From Anaerolineae bacterium (lineage in GTDB: Bacteria; Chloroflexota; Anaerolineae; J102), in the NCBI GenBank assembly GCA_026991225.1, contig JALXCB010000136.1, positions 1-44,881 on the forward strand: a stretch of 44,881 bases of DNA, in the 5' to 3' direction. A program made the translations under genes and the position numbers. Shown piece after piece: positions 42,892 to 44,881 of this stretch. The notes below the pieces were generated by a model. It saw only the letters and a program-made list of their open reading frames with translations. It had not been told where the DNA came from and did not search any database. The first letter of the stretch is position 1. Every line of letters begins with the position of its first letter.

Positions 42892-43137
42892 ATGAACGCC
42901 ATGATTACGGAATACCACACCATCTTATCACGAGTGCGACGCTGGCCCGTAGAAAAACGGATCGCATCGCTGGAGGACGTGCTGCGCACCCTCGTTCCAG
43001 GTGAAGGCCCGGCATCAATTCGGCCCAAGGACACCTTTTCGAAAGCGCTAGGCCTGCTTCGTACGGAAAAACCATCGCCCACGGATGAAGAAGTCGATGC
43101 CATGCTCACCGAACATCGGCTGGAAAAGTACGGATGA
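42892..43137 (+). CDS. Antitoxin-like small protein (VapB position)
   Basis: An 81-residue protein starting MNAMITEYHTILSRV. The middle (WPVEKRIASLEDVLRTL) and the acidic C-terminus (SPTDEEVDAMLTEHRLEKYG) resemble small antitoxin-like proteins that precede PIN-domain toxins in Chloroflexota and cyanobacteria; the family name is not certain. It is directly followed, with a stop/start overlap, by the first part of a PIN toxin. ATG 42892 is chosen because the promoter starts transcription there; ATG 42883 lies in the -10 box. Possible job: binding the now truncated toxin and autoregulation. Confidence 0.6.
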   Translation: MNAMITEYHTILSRVRRWPVEKRIASLEDVLRTLVPGEGPASIRPKDTFSKALGLLRTEKPSPTDEEVDAMLTEHRLEKYG

Positions 43138-43271
43138 TGCGCGTCCTGTTTGACACCAACGTTATTCTGGACGTTTTACTCGACCGAAGACCGTGGGTGC
43201 AGGAGTCAGGAATGCTGTGGCGCGCAAACGATGAGGGGGCAACTCCTTCCGAATTGCTGGCTCAATTATGA
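43134..43271 (+). pseudogene. Truncated PIN-domain toxin (VapC-like) fragment
   Basis: A 45-codon open frame, too short for a full toxin of about 130 residues. It opens MMRVLFDTNVILDVLLDRRP, the first PIN motif with its catalytic Asp (DTN), continues through LWRANDEG and then turns into unrelated sequence ending LLAQL. The remaining PIN aspartates are missing, so it should be inactive. The start overlaps the antitoxin-like gene; the stop overlaps the patatin gene start by ATGA. A deletion or rearrangement has joined vapC to the patatin gene. Confidence 0.8.
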
Positions 43272-44065
43272 CATCCCAACTGACTTCGACCCAAAGGCCT
43301 TCTGCCCCTCAAACCAAACGTCTGGGCCTTGTCCTCAGCGGGGGAGCCGCGTTTGGGCTGGCCCACATCGGCGTATTGCAGGTGCTGGAGGAGGCGGGCG
43401 TGCGCGTCGACGCGGTGGGAGGGACCAGCGTGGGCGCGCTCATCGGCGCCGCGGTGGCCGCGGGCAAGTCGGTGCGGGAGATCACGCAGGTGGCCTATCG
43501 CATCAACTGGCTGCACCTGGCCCGGCCCCGCCCCCACCGCTACGGCTTCATCTCCTTCCGCAAACTGGAATGGCTGCTGAAGACCTGGCTGGGCGATCCC
43601 GATTTCGAAGACCTGAAACTGCCCTTCATCTGCGTGGGCACGGACGTGCTCACGGGCGAGGCCCGGGTGTTTCGCCAGGGCAAGGTGGCTCATGCGGTGC
43701 GCATCAGCGCCAGCGTGCCTCCCATCGTCATTCCGGCGGAGAAGGATGGCCGGTATTATGTCGATGGCGGGTTCTCCAACAACCTGCCCATCGGCCCGGT
43801 GGAGGCCATGGGCGTGGACGTCACCCTGGCCGTCAACCTCTTCGGCGAAGCCTCGCGCATGCCCCCCAACTATTTCGCCTACGCCCAACTCATCCTGGGG
43901 CACATGCTCACCCGCACCGCGGGCGATCCCAACCGGGCCACGGTGCTGGTCACGCCTAACCTGGCCGAAAACCTGGCCGCCCAATTCCATCGCACCTACA
44001 TTCAGATGGGTCGGGATGCCATGAAGGAAAAACTGCCCGACCTGTTGCGGGCGCTGGAAGTATGA
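43268..44065 (+). CDS. Patatin-like phospholipase
   Basis: A 265-residue patatin-family serine lipase or phospholipase. LVLSGGAAFGLAHIGVLQVL gives the oxyanion loop, GGTSVGA holds the nucleophile Ser54, and YYVDGGFSNN carries the catalytic Asp166 of the Ser-Asp dyad. Close to bacterial RssA/NTE-like proteins. It has no visible promoter of its own; translation appears coupled to the PIN fragment by an ATGA overlap, and the promoter at 42856 is the nearest. The N-terminal 17 residues (TSQLTSTQRPSAPQTKR) are poorly conserved-looking and the real start could be slightly downstream. Confidence 0.9.
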   Translation: MTSQLTSTQRPSAPQTKRLGLVLSGGAAFGLAHIGVLQVLEEAGVRVDAVGGTSVGALIGAAVAAGKSVREITQVAYRINWLHLARPRPHRYGFISFRKLEWLLKTWLGDPDFEDLKLPFICVGTDVLTGEARVFRQGKVAHAVRISASVPPIVIPAEKDGRYYVDGGFSNNLPIGPVEAMGVDVTLAVNLFGEASRMPPNYFAYAQLILGHMLTRTAGDPNRATVLVTPNLAENLAAQFHRTYIQMGRDAMKEKLPDLLRALEV

Positions 44066-44154
44066 GCACGCTCTTGAGCACAGGGGGGCACAGCGCGTTG
44101 GGGCGAGGCGTGGCCCGCCAGGGTGCCGCTGTGCATTGGCCCCGGTCAACCTAA

Positions 44155-44284
44155 TTAAACCGAAAGCAAATTGAAACCAAGGCTTTTGGTTCGCATTGGA
44201 TCATCAATGAATGGCGATTCTCTGGCCGCGCCGCCGCCCGCAGGTGAACCTGCGGGCTAAAAACGACGCCCCATAAATGGGGCC
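44155..44284. repeat. Terminal inverted copy B
   Basis: Reverse-complement counterpart of 7-134, including CCAAGGCTTTTGG, the CCCGCAGG/CCTGCGGG hairpin and CCCCATAAATGGGG. It is followed to about 44360 by further hairpins shared with 38200-38320. Open frames reading through it are repeat-derived. Confidence 0.85.
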
Positions 44285-44360
44285 ACGGCGCATGTCGCGC
44301 GCCGCAGGAAGCCGGGTTCACCCGGCGTCGTTTCGTAGCCCGGTGCTTCAGCTCCGGGTG

Positions 44361-44822
44361 GCCGAGGCCGAAAACACCTGATTTCAAAATGCGTTTAGTT
44401 TAGCGCTGAAATCTTAGATCAGGAATTTATCGAGAGGTAGTCTCCCTGCAGGGCATTGGTAAATTATTCATCTTGCTGAAATGGCATATTCCGAAATTCC
44501 ATCCGAGCACCGAATGATATTGACAACACACTCAAAAGGGAGACTATCCTCTTGTAGATCGATCTCAGGGAGCAACTAGTGAGCAATGGCAGGGCAGATT
44601 GGCAAGGCGTCAGGCATCTTACCCCAAAATTCTGTTACGACAGTATCGCCGGAATATCTGCCTACCAAACCCAATACTGGCCGTGAATTTTATGATTTTC
44701 AGCAGGTGCGTCATATCCAAGACACACATTTGTCTCTGGCACAAGCATAAAGTAGTTCGCTCATATTGGAATAGCAGACATGTTTTTTCGTCGAGTGAAC
44801 AAGGCAAGCAAAGATTGAAGAT
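44361..44822. other. AT-rich region with no supported gene
   Basis: Base composition drops clearly compared with the rest of the window. Overlapping open frames of about 75 codons exist on both strands (44599-44826 plus, 44619-44846 minus) but neither has a recognisable protein, a Shine-Dalgarno or a promoter. It may be foreign or the flank of a mobile element that continues outside. Confidence 0.4.
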
Positions 44823-44881
44823 ATGAGCAAAGCAACGAAAAAACATCAGAAACCATGTGATGGAGGATCATTTCCATACGG
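44823..44881 (+). CDS. Possible start of a gene running off the window
   Basis: An ATG at 44823 opens a frame without stop to the window end, reading MSKATKKHQKPCDGGSFPY. A weak GAAGA precedes it. With only 19 codons no family can be told; it may be nothing. Confidence 0.25.
   Translation, partial: MSKATKKHQKPCDGGSFPY

Noticed and set aside
44599-44846. Two opposing 75-codon frames in the AT-rich tail
   Set aside because: They overlap on opposite strands, and neither has recognisable sequence or expression signals.

Overview
The window looks like chromosomal DNA of a Chloroflexota bacterium, probably Anaerolineae/Caldilineae-like. That placement is an inference from the GC-rich coding sequence, the make-up of the division/cell-wall cluster, many starts without a Shine-Dalgarno, and very repeat-rich intergenic DNA. 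No rRNA or tRNA gene was recognised, so nothing here fixes the taxonomy.

Layout. 1-316: repeats. 317-2824: a CHAT-domain caspase-like protein, divergent from a small polytopic membrane protein with a leaderless-type promoter. 2825-3107: a structured, terminator-ended RNA candidate. 3126-3936: a REP-type (Y1/HUH) transposase between two 100-bp palindromic repeats. 3935-4864: proline dehydrogenase. 5201-24510: a long dcw cluster in the order mraZ-rsmH-ftsL-ftsI-murF-mraY-murD-ftsW-murG-two membrane genes-murC-murB-ddl-ftsQ-ftsA-ftsZ. It has a promoter with MraZ boxes at the front, a separate promoter before ftsZ and a strong terminator after it; murE is missing. 24547-28434 (minus): a GT-C-like membrane protein, murA (catalytic Cys replaced by Asp) and a SAM hydrolase family gene. 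28963-29445: a flavin-reductase-like protein. 29741-32238 (minus): an ECF sigma factor and a large membrane anti-sigma factor. 33122-38066: a diversity-generating retroelement (DGR). 38681-42639: SCP2-like protein, iron alcohol dehydrogenase and tungsten aldehyde oxidoreductase. 42892-44065: an antitoxin-like gene, a truncated PIN toxin and a patatin-like lipase. 44066-44881: repeats and an AT-rich tail.

The main discovery is the DGR. A 79-bp template repeat (TR, 33122-33200, plus strand) matches a 79-bp variable repeat (VR, 34856-34934, minus strand) at the 3' end of a 1075-residue NACHT NTPase gene. They differ at 12 positions and all 12 are adenines in the template; none of the 57 non-adenine positions differs. 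The reverse transcriptase and a four-helix Avd protein lie between TR and VR. The varied residues sit in a C-terminal formylglycine-generating-enzyme/C-type-lectin-like domain, so the target looks like a signalling or immune NTPase whose ligand-binding tip is being diversified. The template is transcribed towards the RT/Avd genes instead of with them.

The second theme is repeats. A family of at least nine dispersed palindromic elements (called R1 here) has conserved arms and a fast-changing core built of 7-bp units. Other heptad tracts sit between the stop codon of one gene and the start codon of the next, often supplying the stop codon or extending the C-terminus (MurF, MurD, MurC, MurB, anti-sigma factor). 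Two copies of a chain-of-hairpins element show compensatory stem changes. These repeats, the DGR and the RAYT element make the region unusually plastic for one that holds the core cell-division operon.
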